Source of the DNA: an uncultured Bacteroidota bacterium
GTDB taxonomy: Bacteria > Bacteroidota > Bacteroidia > Bacteroidales > P3
Reading direction: 5' to 3'
Assembly: GCA_902784865.1 (NCBI GenBank)
Contig: CACZWL010000024.1
Coordinates: 1 to 32,346, forward strand
Length of the DNA: 32,346 bases
The notes beneath the pieces were generated by a model that saw only the letters and a list, made by a program, of their open reading frames with translations, did not search any database and was not told where the DNA came from. This document shows, one piece after another, positions 23,339-31,052 of this stretch (position 1 is its first letter; every line of letters begins with the position of its first letter). The position numbers were made by a program, and so were the translations under genes.

Positions 23339-26300
23339 TCATTTTACTTTTGAAATTAGTATATTAGTGGGCTTGCCGTCGATGATTTCTATCTGCTGGC
23401 CGCCGCTGACCTCGGGGAGGAGGGTGAGGGAGGTGCAGAGGGTCTCGGCGCAGATGTAGTCGCGGTGCGCCTCGACGGCGCTGTCCCACTGGCCGCTCTG
23501 CAGCTCGACGACGATGCGGTCGGTGACGTCGAAGCCCTCCTTGCGGATATTCTGTATGCGGTTGACCAATTCGCGGGCGATGCCTTCGTCAACGAGTGCA
23601 GGGGTTAGCGTGATGTCGAGGGCCACGGTGAGCGAGCCGTCGTTGGCGACGACCCAGCCGGGGATGTCCTGGGTGGCGATCTCGACGTCGGAGAGGAGCA
23701 CCTCGCAGTCCTGGCCGTCGACGCTGACCATGCAGCGGCCGTCGGCCTCGAGGGCGTTGATCTGCTCCTGGCCGAAGGCGAGGATGGCGTTGCCGAGGGC
23801 TTTCATCACCTTGCCATAGCGGGGGCCAAGGGTCTTGAAGTTGGGCTTTATCTTCTTCACCAACAGGTCGTTGTCGGCGGCGAGGAACTCGACGGTCTTG
23901 ACGTTGAGCTCGGAGCAGATGAGGTGCTGCACACGCTCGATCTGAGCCTGCATCTCGGCATCGCGCACGGGGATGACGATGCGCTGCAGGGGCTGGCGGA
24001 CGCGGAGGTTGCTCTTCTTGCGCAGGCCGAGGACCATGGAGCAGACCTTCTGGGCCAGCTGCATGCGTTCCTCGAGGGCCTTGTCAATCATGGCCTCGTG
24101 CACCTCGGGGAAGGCGAGGTGGTGTACGCTCTCGGCGTTGTGGCGATGGGTGACGCCATTGAGGTCGAGGAACATACGCTCGCTGAAGAAGGGGGCGATG
24201 GGTGCCATGAGGCGGCTGAGGGTCTCGAGGCAGGTGTAGAGCGTCTGGTAGGCGGAGAGTTTGTCGTCGGTCATGTCGCCACGCCAGAAGCGGCGGCGGC
24301 AGAGGCGGACGTACCAGTTGGAGAGGTAGGCATCGACGAAGGTGCCGATGGCGCGGCCGGCGCGTGTGGGCTCGTAGTCCTCGAAGGCGTCGCCAACGGT
24401 CTTGACGAGCGTGTTGAGCTCGGAGAGTATCCAGCGGTCAATCTCGGGGCGGTCGGCGATAGGCAGGTCGGCCTGCGAGTAGTCGAAGCCGTCGAGGTTG
24501 GCGTAGAGGGCGAAGAAGGAGTAGGTGTTGTAGAGGGTTCCAAACAGCTTGCGGCGCACCTCGTCGACGCCCTCGACGTCGAACTTGAGGTTGTCCCAGG
24601 GCTGCGAGTTGGTGATCATGTACCAGCGTGTGGCGTCGGGGCCGTACTTGGCGAGGGTCTCGAAGGGATCGACGCCGTTGCCGAGGCGCTTGGACATCTT
24701 GTTGCCGTTCTTGTCGAGGACCAGACCGTTGGAGATGACGTTGCGGAAGGCCACGCTGTCGAAACACATGGTGGCGATGGCGTGGAGGGTGTAGAACCAG
24801 CCGCGTGTCTGGTCGACGCCTTCGGCGATGAAGTCGGCGGGGAACTGGTCCTTGCGCAGCTGCTCGCCCATGTAGTGGATCTGAGCGTAGGGCATGGCGC
24901 CGCTGTCGAACCAGACGTCGATCAGGTCGGGCTCGCGGCGCATGGGTTTGCCGCTGTCGGAGACGAGGACGACGCCGTCGATGTAGGGGCGGTGGAGGTC
25001 GAAGCTCTTGTAGTCGCCGGCATAGGGGTTATCTGTCATCACGCCGGCGGCGATGGCCTTGTCTATCTCCTTGCGGAGCTCGTCGACGCTGCCGATGCAC
25101 TTCTCTTCGCGGCCGTCCTCGGTGCGCCAGATGGGCAGGGGTGTGCCCCAGTAGCGCGAGCGGCTGAGGTTCCAGTCGACGATGTTCTCGAGCCAGTTGC
25201 CGAAGCGGCCGGTGCCGGTGGCCTCGGGCTTCCAGTTGATGGTGCGGTTGAGTTCTATCATGCGGTCCTTGAGGGCCGTGGTGCGGATGAACCAGGAGTC
25301 GAGGGGGTAGTAGAGCACGGGCTTGTCGGTGCGCCAGCAGTGGGGGTAGCTGTGGCTGTGCTTCTCGCTCTTGAGGAGTTTGCCTTCGCCCTTGAGCATG
25401 ATGACCAGCTCGACATCGAGGCTCATGTCCTTGTCGGTCTTGGTGTCGTCGTAGGCGTTCTTGACGTACTTGCCGGCGTACTGGCTGTAGAGTTCGGTGT
25501 TCATATTTTCGGCTACCCACTTGGGGTCGAGGTCTTCGATGGGTGCGAAGCGGCCCTGCTTGTCGACCATGGGCATCTGCTTGCCGTCGCGGTCGAAGAG
25601 GAGGAGCTCGCCGATGCCGGCCTTGCGGGCCACGCGGGCGTCGTCGGCGCCGAAGGTGGGGGCGATGTGGACGATGCCGGTGCCGTCCTCGGTGGTGACG
25701 TAGTCGCCCAGGATGATGCGGAAGGCATCGTCACCGGTGGGCTTCACCCAGGGGATGAGCTGCTCGTAGCGCAGGCCTTCCAGCGCGGTGCCCTTGCACT
25801 CGCCGAGGACCTGGTACGCAGGCAGCTTGCCTGCGGCAAAGACGCTCTCCACCAGCGCTTTGGCCATGATGATGCGGCAGGGGGTCTCTTTGATGGGGTG
25901 GGTGGTCTCGAGGAGCACGTAGTCGATATTGGGGCCGACGCAGAGGGCGGTGTTGGAGGGCAGCGTCCAGGGGGTGGTGGTCCAGGCGATGGCGTAGGTG
26001 GGCAATTGAGAATTGAAAATTGAAAATTGAAAATTATTTGCTGCGTCAGCCATATTCTCAATTTTCAATTTTGAATTTTCAATTCGGAACATGGCCACGC
26101 AGGTGGTGTCCTTCACGTCGCGGTAGCAGCCGGGCATGTTGAGCTCGTGGCTCGAGAGGCCGGTGCCGGCGGCGGGGCTGTAGGGCTGGATGGTGTAGCC
26201 CTTGTAGAGGAGGCCCTTGTCGTAGAGCTTCTTCAGGAGGAACCAGAGGGTCTCGATATACTCGTTGTCGAAGGTGATGTAGGGGTTCTTGAGGTCGACC

Positions 26301-26722
26301 CAGTAGCCCATCTGGCGCGTCAGCTCGTCCCAGAGGTCCTTGTATTTGAGCACCTCGGTGCGGCAGGCTTGGTTGTACTCGTCGACGCTAATCTTCTTGC
26401 CGATGTCCTCCTTGGTGATGCCGAGGTTCTGCTCGACGCCGAGCTCGACGGGGAGGCCGTGGGTGTCCCAGCCGGCCTTGCGGTCGACGAAGAAGCCCCG
26501 CTGCGCCTTGTAGCGGCAGAAGACATCCTTGATGGTGCGGGCCATGACGTGGTGGATGCCGGGCTTGCCGTTGGCCGACGGGGGACCGTCGTAGAAGACG
26601 AAGGGGGTGTGGCCCTCGGCCAGGCGCTGGCCGCGCTCAAAAGTCTCGTTTTCCTCCCAGTAGCGGCGCACTTCCTCGCCGATGCGGGTCAAATCAAGCT
26701 GCTTATATTCCTTGTAGCTCAT
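23339..26722 (-). CDS. ileS: Isoleucyl-tRNA synthetase
   Basis: 1127 aa class Ia synthetase. Visible features are YDGPPSANGKPGIHHV (HIGH-type motif, His at 57-58), the CP1 editing domain beginning at AWTTTPWTLPSNTAL, the catalytic NKMSKRLGN (KMSKS-type, near 675) and a long C-terminal region (about 850-1127). The KMSKR form and the length fit the larger IleRS type. I chose the ATG at 26722 (MSYKEYKQLDL) because it restores the family N-terminus and follows a -7 promoter element. Residues about 213-240 (IENSKLKIENMADAANNFQF and the following SIFNSQ) are a hydrophilic insertion at the entrance to CP1, encoded by a palindromic pair of 7-bp repeats. The restriction-modification genes and the M20 gene follow downstream without gaps. 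Confidence 0.96.
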   Translation of the reverse strand: MSYKEYKQLDLTRIGEEVRRYWEENETFERGQRLAEGHTPFVFYDGPPSANGKPGIHHVMARTIKDVFCRYKAQRGFFVDRKAGWDTHGLPVELGVEQNLGITKEDIGKKISVDEYNQACRTEVLKYKDLWDELTRQMGYWVDLKNPYITFDNEYIETLWFLLKKLYDKGLLYKGYTIQPYSPAAGTGLSSHELNMPGCYRDVKDTTCVAMFRIENSKLKIENMADAANNFQFSIFNSQLPTYAIAWTTTPWTLPSNTALCVGPNIDYVLLETTHPIKETPCRIIMAKALVESVFAAGKLPAYQVLGECKGTALEGLRYEQLIPWVKPTGDDAFRIILGDYVTTEDGTGIVHIAPTFGADDARVARKAGIGELLLFDRDGKQMPMVDKQGRFAPIEDLDPKWVAENMNTELYSQYAGKYVKNAYDDTKTDKDMSLDVELVIMLKGEGKLLKSEKHSHSYPHCWRTDKPVLYYPLDSWFIRTTALKDRMIELNRTINWKPEATGTGRFGNWLENIVDWNLSRSRYWGTPLPIWRTEDGREEKCIGSVDELRKEIDKAIAAGVMTDNPYAGDYKSFDLHRPYIDGVVLVSDSGKPMRREPDLIDVWFDSGAMPYAQIHYMGEQLRKDQFPADFIAEGVDQTRGWFYTLHAIATMCFDSVAFRNVISNGLVLDKNGNKMSKRLGNGVDPFETLAKYGPDATRWYMITNSQPWDNLKFDVEGVDEVRRKLFGTLYNTYSFFALYANLDGFDYSQADLPIADRPEIDRWILSELNTLVKTVGDAFEDYEPTRAGRAIGTFVDAYLSNWYVRLCRRRFWRGDMTDDKLSAYQTLYTCLETLSRLMAPIAPFFSERMFLDLNGVTHRHNAESVHHLAFPEVHEAMIDKALEERMQLAQKVCSMVLGLRKKSNLRVRQPLQRIVIPVRDAEMQAQIERVQHLICSELNVKTVEFLAADNDLLVKKIKPNFKTLGPRYGKVMKALGNAILAFGQEQINALEADGRCMVSVDGQDCEVLLSDVEIATQDIPGWVVANDGSLTVALDITLTPALVDEGIARELVNRIQNIRKEGFDVTDRIVVELQSGQWDSAVEAHRDYICAETLCTSLTLLPEVSGGQQIEIIDGKPTNILISKVK
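26003..26086. repeat. Palindromic pair of 7-bp repeats inside ileS
   Basis: A run of (A/G)AATTGA units (26003-26036) is followed about 15 bp later by the inverted run TTCAATT (26056-26086), so the tract could form a long AT-rich hairpin. The 84-bp tract (28 codons) stays in frame. Its composition (nearly all A/T) contrasts with the roughly 60% GC gene around it. Confidence 0.75.
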
Positions 26723-26788
26723 ATTATTATATAGTATTAGTCTTATACACAATGCGTTGCACGAACGGTACGGCAACGGAACGGACTA

Positions 26789-26796
26789 CAAATATA
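26789..26796 (-). promoter_or_regulatory. -7 element of the ileS promoter
   Basis: TATATTTG on the minus strand, 67 nt upstream of the chosen ileS start. The -33 region has no TTTG. Interspersed repeat copy B lies immediately upstream. Confidence 0.55.
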
Positions 26797-26859
26797 CAAC
26801 TTTTTTCCGAAACGGGGCGAAGTTTTTTCCACAGCGAGGGGTCGCGGAGGGGTCGCGGG

Positions 26860-26945
26860 CGGCAGGCATCTGGTAGGTATCTGGTAGGTATCTGGTAGGT
26901 ATCTGGTAGGTGAATACTTCGACTCTTTCCCATTATTTCCCATCA
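26860..26945. repeat. Interspersed repeat copy B upstream of ileS
   Basis: GGCGGCAGGCATCTGG, four 10-bp TGGTAGGTATC units, then the tail GAATACTTCGACTCTTTCC and TTTCCCATC. Same order and orientation as copy A upstream of murB, with one more unit and a diverged final palindrome. Confidence 0.75.
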
Positions 26946-26978
26946 GCTGCACAACATGCGGCGCTGGAGACAAAACAG

Positions 26979-27006
26979 CGGGGAAGATGGCAAGCCATCT
27001 TCCCCG
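26979..27006 (-). terminator. Terminator downstream of the outer-membrane protein gene
   Basis: A perfect 12-bp stem CGGGGAAGATGG with its complement around CAAG, followed on the minus strand by TGTTTTGT, 28 nt after the stop codon at 27035. Confidence 0.8.
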
Positions 27007-27034
27007 CAAAACTGCGGTCTATGCAAGGACCGGA

Positions 27035-27568
27035 TTAGAGGCTGTAGCCGAGGCCGACGAAGAACTGGTTAGCCTTGACTGAAACATCGTCGGGGACATC
27101 TTTCATCTGATTGAGCAGACCCATGTTGTAGCCGCAATCAAGACTGATCTTCTGATAGCTTAATTTGCCACCAAAAGTGAGGCCTATGTCGAAACGCTTC
27201 TTGCCACCATAGTCGGCAGTGTAGGCATCTCCGAAGAGACCGATATTGACATTGGGGCCAGCGAAGACGCCAACGCCGATTTCGCCAAATTTGAGGCCGA
27301 AGTTGACCAGGATGGGGACGCGGAGGTCAACGATATTCTCGACATAAGCAACATAAATTCCGGGGGCGACACCGAGGCCCGTACCCAGTTCGGAGTTGTA
27401 GGACGCACCGACATAGAATCCGTCGTCAGAGGCGCTAGTGGAATAACTGCCTGAACTAGCCTTCAGGGAATAACTCTGATAACCAGCGTGGATGCTAATC
27501 TGAGCGTTGGCTTTGCCAGCGAAGAGCATGGCGGCCGCAACGAGGGCGATGCTGAAAAATTTCTTCAT
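27035..27568 (-). CDS. Outer-membrane beta-barrel protein
   Basis: 177 aa with a clear signal peptide (MKKFFSIALVAAAMLFAGKANA, mature N-terminus near Gln23). The mature part is alternating amphipathic beta-strands (ISIHAGYQSYSLKAS, GFYVGASYNSELGTGLGVAPGIYVAYV, FGLKFGEIGVGVFAGPNVNIGLFG) ending in VKANQFFVGLGYSL with a terminal hydrophobic residue. This is the layout of a small eight-strand porin-like/OMP_b-brl (PorT-like) protein. Specific function unknown. Start at 27568 chosen for the signal peptide; a longer frame upstream lacks one. It is monocistronic, with a full promoter and a terminator. Confidence 0.85.
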   Translation of the reverse strand: MKKFFSIALVAAAMLFAGKANAQISIHAGYQSYSLKASSGSYSTSASDDGFYVGASYNSELGTGLGVAPGIYVAYVENIVDLRVPILVNFGLKFGEIGVGVFAGPNVNIGLFGDAYTADYGGKKRFDIGLTFGGKLSYQKISLDCGYNMGLLNQMKDVPDDVSVKANQFFVGLGYSL

Positions 27569-27611
27569 TTTCGTGTGTTTTTTTGTTATTAATTTGGTTA
27601 ATTTGACGGTG

Positions 27612-27643
27612 CAAAAGTACAACCTTTTTTCGAACCGACCAAA
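27612..27643 (-). promoter_or_regulatory. Promoter of the outer-membrane barrel gene
   Basis: TACTTTTG (27612-27619) and TTTG (27640-27643) on the minus strand with a 20-bp spacer, matching the Bacteroidales consensus. Confidence 0.7.
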
Positions 27644-27687
27644 TTTTTTCTTAATTTTAACAAAAAAAAGTGTTTCCGCAGCGGAAG

Positions 27688-27719
27688 AAAAAACCTCCGT
27701 AGCACGCGTGCTACAGAGG
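27688..27719 (-). terminator. Terminator of the rpmG-DUF4295 unit
   Basis: The stem CCTC-GTAGCACGC pairs with GCGTGCTAC-GAGG (27694-27719) with one internal mismatch and is followed by TTTTTT on the minus strand (27688-27693). A second small palindrome TTCCGC/GCGGAA (27674-27686) lies just beyond. Confidence 0.8.
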
Positions 27720-27762
27720 CCAAAACAAAAGCGTATGAAAAAAAATTATTCTTCAGTTAGGC

Positions 27763-27918
27763 TTATTTCTTCTTGAGGTACTCCTGCACATTGTCGGAGG
27801 GGACGATTTCCTCTTTGAAGGTATAGGCACCGGTCTTTTCGGAACGGACCATGCGGATCACTTTGGCAAAACTCTTGCCAGTCTGAGTCTTAAGGGTAGC
27901 AACAACTTTCTTTGCCAT
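27763..27918 (-). CDS. DUF4295 small protein
   Basis: 51 aa, MAKKVVATLKTQTGKSFAKV at the start and EEIVPSDNVQEYLKKK at the end. Very basic and without signal peptide. It matches the Bacteroidota-specific DUF4295 family, normally encoded directly after rpmG as here (17-nt gap), and is probably ribosome-associated because of that fixed linkage. The molecular function is unknown. A terminator follows. Confidence 0.88.
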   Translation of the reverse strand: MAKKVVATLKTQTGKSFAKVIRMVRSEKTGAYTFKEEIVPSDNVQEYLKKK

Positions 27919-27935
27919 TCTATGATTCTCCTATT

Positions 27936-28124
27936 TTACTTGATTTCTTTGTGGGCGGTCATTTTCTTCAAGAAGGGGTTGTACTTCTTGAGCTCGAGGC
28001 GCTCGGGAGTGTTCTTCTTGTTCTTGGTGGTGACGTAGCGGCTCATGCCGGGGACACCGCTGGTCTTCTGTTCGGTACATTCGAGGATGACCTGAACTCT
28101 TGCATCTTTATTTTTCTTTGCCAT
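27936..28124 (-). CDS. rpmG: 50S ribosomal protein L33
   Basis: 62 aa, [20 protein letters not shown] at the start, with the family core [22 protein letters not shown]. It is the Cys-poor form, with a single Cys rather than the four-Cys zinc ribbon. First gene of a two-gene unit with DUF4295, preceded by a full promoter 89 nt upstream. In many Bacteroidota rpmB (L28) precedes it and ftsY follows; neither is present here. Confidence 0.95.
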   Translation of the reverse strand: MAKKNKDARVQVILECTEQKTSGVPGMSRYVTTKNKKNTPERLELKKYNPFLKKMTAHKEIK

Positions 28125-28212
28125 GACTATATAATTTTCTATTATCTACTCGACTGATTGTCAGCATGAAAAGAGCATCAACAATCCATCCTGAAGGCAA
28201 TCAAATCGGGTG

Positions 28213-28243
28213 CAAAGATACGACTATTTTCAGAACTGGCAAA
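28213..28243 (-). promoter_or_regulatory. Promoter of rpmG
   Basis: TATCTTTG (28213-28220) with TTTG (28240-28243) 19 bp upstream on the minus strand: exact consensus for both boxes. Confidence 0.8.
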
Positions 28244-28323
28244 ATATTTTCTTCAAAAAGAGTGATTTTTTCAAAAAAGAATCTTTTTTTTCATATTGTT
28301 GCCCATAATTCGGAAAAAATGTG

Positions 28324-28331
28324 TAACTTTG
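28324..28331 (+). promoter_or_regulatory. -7 element of the pfkA-purH-mreB promoter
   Basis: TAACTTTG matches TAnnTTTG. A loose TTGTTG lies about 22 bp upstream. It gives a leader of about 80 nt before pfkA, divergent from the rpmG promoter in a 291-bp A/T-rich gap (28125-28415). Confidence 0.6.
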
Positions 28332-28415
28332 TAAGTTCCATACACCCCATGGAATCGACATAACCACATGAAAACGTGGCTTATATAAAATATTGACTAT
28401 TATAAAAAGCGATAT

Positions 28416-29516
28416 ATGGCACTGAAAAGAGTGATGGTACTGACCGGAGGCGGCGACTGCCCGGGACTGAACGCGGTGATTCGCGGCGTGGTGAAACGCG
28501 CTGCGCAAGCCGGCGACTGGGAGGTCATCGGCTGCGTGGAGTCGTTCAACGGCGTGCTGCGCGAACCGACCGAGATTGTGATGCTCGACGAGAAAACGGT
28601 CGAAGGCCTTCAGATTCAAGGCGGCACCATTCTTGGCACCACCAACAAGGGAGGCCCCTTCGCCTGGCCCATAAAGAACAACGACGGCACGTGGACCACC
28701 GTCGACCGCAGCGACGAGATGCTGCGCAAACTGCAGTACATGGGCGTCGACGCCGTCATCAACATCGGCGGCGACGGCAGCCAGCGCATCAGCCTGGGCC
28801 TCAGCAAGAAAGGCCTCAACATCGTAGGCGTGCCCAAGACCATCGACAACGACCTGTCGCTCACCGACTACACCTTCGGCTTCCAGACGGCAGTGCAGAT
28901 TTGCACCGACGCCATCGACAAGCTGGTGACCACCGCGGCCTCGCACAACCGCGTCTTCATCCTCGAAGTGATGGGCCGCGACGCGGGCTGGATAGCCCTC
29001 CACTCGGCCATCGCCGGCGGCGCCGACGTGTGCCTCATACCCGAGATACCCTACGACATACAGAAGGTCAAGGAGAAAATCAACCAGCGCTACAACAAGC
29101 GCCGCGGCTACTGCATCATCGTCGTGGCCGAAGGCGCCATGCCCAAGGGCGGCACGGTGACCGGCACCGCCCCCACCGAGGTGGGCGACCAGCACATCAA
29201 GCTGGGCGGCGTGGGCGAGCATCTGGCTGCCGACCTCAAGGCCGCAGGCATCGAGCACGACATACGCTACACCATCCTCGGCCACCTGCAGCGCGGCGGC
29301 ACCCCCATAGCCTTCGACCGCGTGCTGGCCACCGAGTTCGGCGTCCGCGCCATGGAGTTCGTCATGGAAGGCCGCTTCGGCCAGATGGTGGCCTACCACC
29401 ATCCCGACATCGTCGGCATACCACTCGAAGAAGCCGTCCGCGAACAGAACCTCGTATGCCCCAACAGCCGACTGGTGCACACCGCCAAAGGCGTCGGCAT
29501 CGAATTCGGCGACTGA
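28416..29516 (+). CDS. pfkA: 6-phosphofructokinase (mixed ATP/PPi signature)
   Basis: 366 aa, phosphorylating fructose 6-phosphate at the key step of glycolysis. N-terminal LTGGGDCPGLNAVIRG (phosphate-binding), INIGGDGS (Gly121, equivalent to E. coli Gly104), catalytic VPKTIDND with Asp144 (E. coli Asp127), and substrate motifs VMGRDAGW and LGHLQRGG are present. In the family Gly at position 104 goes with ATP use, while Lys at 124 (here Lys141) is typical of PPi-dependent or mixed group III enzymes. The donor is therefore uncertain, although the Gly favours ATP. Length and insertions (a long TEIVMLDEKTVEG-type loop) also fit group III. First gene of the pfkA-purH-mreB unit. Confidence 0.92.
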   Translation: MALKRVMVLTGGGDCPGLNAVIRGVVKRAAQAGDWEVIGCVESFNGVLREPTEIVMLDEKTVEGLQIQGGTILGTTNKGGPFAWPIKNNDGTWTTVDRSDEMLRKLQYMGVDAVINIGGDGSQRISLGLSKKGLNIVGVPKTIDNDLSLTDYTFGFQTAVQICTDAIDKLVTTAASHNRVFILEVMGRDAGWIALHSAIAGGADVCLIPEIPYDIQKVKEKINQRYNKRRGYCIIVVAEGAMPKGGTVTGTAPTEVGDQHIKLGGVGEHLAADLKAAGIEHDIRYTILGHLQRGGTPIAFDRVLATEFGVRAMEFVMEGRFGQMVAYHHPDIVGIPLEEAVREQNLVCPNSRLVHTAKGVGIEFGD

Positions 29517-29552
29517 ACATAGACTATAATAATAAAGTATACAATATATAAA

Positions 29553-31043
29553 ATGGAACCCAAACGCATAAAATCAGCCCTCATCTCGGTCTTCTACAAA
29601 GACGGCCTGGAGGACATCGTCCGCGCCCTCGCCGCCGAAGGAGTCACCATCTACTCCACCGGCGGCACCTTCAAATTCATCCACGACCTCGGCATCGAAC
29701 CCATCGCCGTGGAGAGCCTCACCGGCTACCCCAGCATCCTGGGCGGCCGCGTCAAGACACTGCATCCCAAGGTCTTCGGCGGCATCCTCTCGCGCCGCGA
29801 CATGTACAGCGACGGCGAGCAGCTGGCCGAATACGAGATTCCGGAAATCGACCTCGTCATCGTCGACCTCTACCCCTTCGAGCAGACCGTGGCCAGCGGC
29901 GCTGCCGAGCAGGACATCATCGAGAAAATCGACATCGGCGGCATCAGCCTCATCCGCGCCGCCGCCAAGAACTACAACGACGTGGTCATCGTGCCGGCCG
30001 TGAACTACTACAAGGAGTTCCTCGACCTCTACACCACGCAGCAGGGCAGCACCACCCTGGAGCAGCGCCGCCGTTTTGCCACCTACGCCTTCGGCGTCAG
30101 CAGCCACTACGACACCGCCATCTTCAACCACTTCAACGGCACCTACCCCCTGCGCTACGGCGAGAACCCCCACCAGAAGGGCGTCTTCTACGGCGACCTC
30201 GACGGCTGCTTCGACAAGCTTAACGGCAAGGAAATCAGCTACAACAACCTGGGCGACATCGACGCCGCCTGCGCTCTGATCGACGACTTCGCGGGCCAGA
30301 CCGCCTTTGCCATCCTCAAGCACAACAATGCCTGCGGCATGGCAGTCCGCCCCACCCTCCTCGAGGCCTGGAAGGACGCCCTGGCCGGCGACCCCGTCAG
30401 CGCCTTCGGCGGCGTGCTCATCTGCAACCAGAAGGTTACCAAAGAGGTGGCCGAAGAGATGCACAAAATCTTCTTCGAGGTATGCATCGCCCCCGACTAT
30501 GCCGACGACGCCCTCGAGACACTCCGCGGCAAGAAGAACCGCATCATCCTGCGCCGCAAGGACTTCCGCATGGCCGACCCCATGATGCGCACCGTCCTCA
30601 ACGGCGTGCTGGTGCAGGAGCGCGACACCGTGGTGCCCACCGCCGAGGAGATGCAGCAGAGCGTCACCAGCACCAAAATCACCAAGCAGCAGGCCGAAGA
30701 CCTCGCCTTCGCCACCATCCTGGTCAAGCACACCAAGAGCAACGCCATCGTGCTGGCCAAGAACGGCCAGCTGCTGGCCAGCGGCACCGGCCAGACCAGC
30801 CGCGTCGACGCCCTGCGCCAGGCCATCGCCAAGGCCCAGAGCTTCAACTTCGACCTCAAGGGCGCCGTCATGGCCAGCGACGCCTTCTTCCCCTTCCCCG
30901 ACTGCGTCGAGATTGCCCACCAGGCCGGCATCGCCGCCGTGGCTCACCCCGGCGGCAGCATCCACGACCAGGACAGCATCGACTACTGCGAGAAGAACCA
31001 CATGGGCATGGCCATCACCGGCAAGAGACACTTTAAACATTAA
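29553..31043 (+). CDS. purH: Bifunctional AICAR transformylase/IMP cyclohydrolase
   Basis: 496 aa, somewhat shorter than E. coli PurH (529) but covering both domains. The N-terminal IMP cyclohydrolase (MGS-like) domain begins MEPKRIKSALISVFYKDG with STGGT, GGRVKTLHPKVFGGIL and DLYPFE. The C-terminal transformylase domain has LRYGENPHQKG, KHNNACGMA (catalytic Lys-His) and DPVSAFGG. It ends SDAFFPFPDCVEIAHQAGIAAVAHPGGSIHDQ. It catalyses the last two steps of de novo IMP synthesis. It starts 36 nt after pfkA and 9 nt before mreB, so the three are likely one transcript. Confidence 0.96.
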   Translation: MEPKRIKSALISVFYKDGLEDIVRALAAEGVTIYSTGGTFKFIHDLGIEPIAVESLTGYPSILGGRVKTLHPKVFGGILSRRDMYSDGEQLAEYEIPEIDLVIVDLYPFEQTVASGAAEQDIIEKIDIGGISLIRAAAKNYNDVVIVPAVNYYKEFLDLYTTQQGSTTLEQRRRFATYAFGVSSHYDTAIFNHFNGTYPLRYGENPHQKGVFYGDLDGCFDKLNGKEISYNNLGDIDAACALIDDFAGQTAFAILKHNNACGMAVRPTLLEAWKDALAGDPVSAFGGVLICNQKVTKEVAEEMHKIFFEVCIAPDYADDALETLRGKKNRIILRRKDFRMADPMMRTVLNGVLVQERDTVVPTAEEMQQSVTSTKITKQQAEDLAFATILVKHTKSNAIVLAKNGQLLASGTGQTSRVDALRQAIAKAQSFNFDLKGAVMASDAFFPFPDCVEIAHQAGIAAVAHPGGSIHDQDSIDYCEKNHMGMAITGKRHFKH

Positions 31044-31052
31044 TCAGTACAA

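Noticed and set aside
23924-26023. A 699-codon open frame on the plus strand across ileS
   Set aside because: It is antisense to ileS, whose protein is unmistakable. Its Val/Ala/Gly/Leu/Glu-heavy composition is the mirror of GC-biased codons, and there is no start context or domain.
26870-26922. CRISPR-like array upstream of ileS
   Set aside because: The units are about 10 bp with no unique spacers and no cas genes: a simple tandem repeat, not a CRISPR.
29574-31040. A 488-codon open frame on the minus strand across purH
   Set aside because: Exact antisense shadow of purH, explained by its third-position GC bias. Similar shadows over pfkA, mreB and purA were dropped for the same reason.
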